In this document: one piece after another, positions 62,628 to 64,000 of the stretch
Position numbering within the stretch: position 1 is the stretch's first letter
Layout: the number at the start of each line of letters is the position of its first letter
NCBI GenBank assembly: GCA_024867545.1
Contig: JANFNE010000033.1
Coordinates: 558,001-622,000 of the forward strand
DNA from: Phytopythium helicoides
Lineage: Eukaryota > Oomycota > Peronosporomycetes > Pythiales > Pythiaceae
DNA: 64,000 nucleotides
Direction of reading: 5' to 3'
Position numbers and translations under genes: made by a program
Notes under the pieces: generated by a model
Databases searched by the model: none
The model's input: only the letters and a program-made list of their open reading frames with translations
Told to the model about the DNA's origin: nothing

Positions 62628-64000
62628 GGTGGAGGAGGGAGCTTGGTGGGGTAGCTCGCCAATTGGAGAATGGTCGTGGGTGTGCGTGGTTTGAGGGACG
62701 TTGCCATTGGCAGAGAGGTGGGGTCGAGTGGGGTCAGGGAACCAAGGGCGTCTCTGTGGCTGTTGGTTGTGCCTGCCTCACTCGGTTGCTCGTCGGCGAG
62801 TTGATGAGACGGTGTGACACTGTTGCTCGTCACTTGATATTGCCCCAGGTTTTCCGAGATCCTTTGAGATCCTGCGGTTGTAATGGGGGCGCGTGTAGTG
62901 CCTGGACTTAGAGATGGTGCTTTGGCAGCAGATCTCGGATGCGTAGCCACTCCGTAGGCATCAGGCTCTGGCGGATTGGTAAGGCTCGTCGCCGCGTTGG
63001 GATCATTAAATCTTGAGTTCCTGCCCACCATGCGAGTGAACCGTCTCCTTCAAAACCTGAGGTAGCCGGTGCAAGATCATCCGAGATCTTAATGGGAATA
63101 AGCATGGGTTGATAATTGATGACGCTCCTAGTTTTTCTGGTCGATTGCGTCGAACGAAAACGGTTGACGTGGAGGAGACTGCTGTTGTCGGAGGCAGTCG
63201 CGAGCGTTGGACTCGGGCATTGATGCAAGAAAGGGCTGCATCGCGCAGACTCAACGCTCGCGCTTGCACAATGTCACTCACTGGCGAATCTTGCTTTTCC
63301 AAGCAACCCCCAGCACACACTGCCATCTAGGCAACAGATATACATCAGACTCCGTGCTTTATCCTGTATCCATGGTATTCGGCTCGCCACTAGGATGGGA
63401 CAAAATCCTACGTCACCATTTTTTAGTCAACGCAATCAGCCATTTCGGTGCTTGCTAACCGGCTACCTAGTGTACGGTTTGCTTCAGCAAACAAGAGTGG
63501 ACATCAGCATTGAACACCATAGTACTCGACAGCAGAGTGGCCCGGTCTGCAAACTTAGTGTACACGTAATCCCAAATCAGAGACGTGGCTTCTACAACAA
63601 CAAACAACAAGCAACTCCCAGGCACGGTGCCTGGATCTTCACTCGAATACAGTGACACTAAGCGCTCCTTTCATGATCGAGGCCTCTGCTGCATCCACGA
63701 GGATCACGATAGGGTACGTGAGCGAGGTGATGATCTCGAAGGATCCTCCACAAATCTCACCAGAATCTGTTCTGTTGAGTAATGCTGGACACGAACTACT
63801 GTACACTATTGCGCGTCAACTTGTTTCGGCAGACGCAATCGACCAGCAGAGCCAAGCCAGTGTGCAATACAGTAGCAACAGTACTACCGATACAAGGGTG
63901 TACGGTTCACTTACCCCGCCAAGCGACGCAGATCCAAGATGATCCGGTGCTCAGTGTCGCGGTGCGCTTTGCATGGCACACGTCGTCCATCATCTACCGC
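62628..64000. other. Window end, no gene recognised
   Basis: About 1.4 kb upstream of esterase copy 3. The first few hundred bases are its promoter. Short open frames occur on both strands, the longest useful one on the plus strand at 63652-63942, but none shows a known domain, signal peptide or splice pattern, and I do not call them. Confidence 0.5.

Overview
The window looks like nuclear DNA of an oomycete, most likely a Pythium-like member of the Peronosporales. The reasons are compact, GC-rich genes with short GT-AG introns (mostly 52-111 nt); three bacterial-type glucokinases of the kind oomycetes use in place of hexokinase; ankyrin-TKL-like pseudokinases; FYVE, PX and MHYT proteins; and secreted tannase/feruloyl-esterase-like enzymes beside a secreted trypsin-like protease. 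A SAS-6 centriole protein and a MYCBPAP-type axoneme protein imply a flagellated stage. The species call is inference; I had no database.

Layout. 1-10 kb: a small PX protein, a BPNT/IMPase-family phosphatase that may be spliced to a following EcKinase-like gene, and two ankyrin/pseudokinase units, the second broken. 10-15 kb, minus strand: a second PX protein and a large LRR-IQ protein of at least four exons. 15.5-21.5 kb, minus strand: three glucokinases; the first has a C-terminal membrane anchor, the other two are a recent tandem duplicate. 22.4-25.5 kb, minus strand: two MHYT membrane proteins. 26.2-28.4 kb: a GPR107/108-type seven-TM protein. 28.5-31.5 kb: a secreted repeat protein and a FYVE-SYLF protein. 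31.7-36.5 kb: a FabG/CBR4-type reductase, SAS-6 and a third MHYT gene. 36.9-41.6 kb: a TBC RabGAP, a probably myristoylated hydrolase, an ectoine-synthase-like cupin and a small ankyrin protein. 41.6-47 kb: a 1772-residue MYCBPAP protein carrying a phosphoglycerate-kinase-like region. 47.1-55.3 kb: a large inverted duplication whose arms each carry a tannase-like gene. 55.4-62.6 kb: a VDAC-like porin, the Prp28/DDX23 helicase, a trypsin and a third tannase-like gene.

The genes do not form one pathway. There are three loose themes: sugar entry and outer mitochondrial membrane (glucokinases, one tail-anchored, plus a porin), secreted plant-material degradation (three esterases and a protease), and cilium/centriole building (SAS-6, MYCBPAP, possibly LRR-IQ). 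Many start sites are divergent pairs with short shared upstream regions.

I found about a dozen places where obvious protein homology jumps frame by one base, several at homopolymers and one inside the expected-essential Prp28 helicase. Many of these are probably assembly indels, so genes called broken here should be re-checked against reads before being called pseudogenes.
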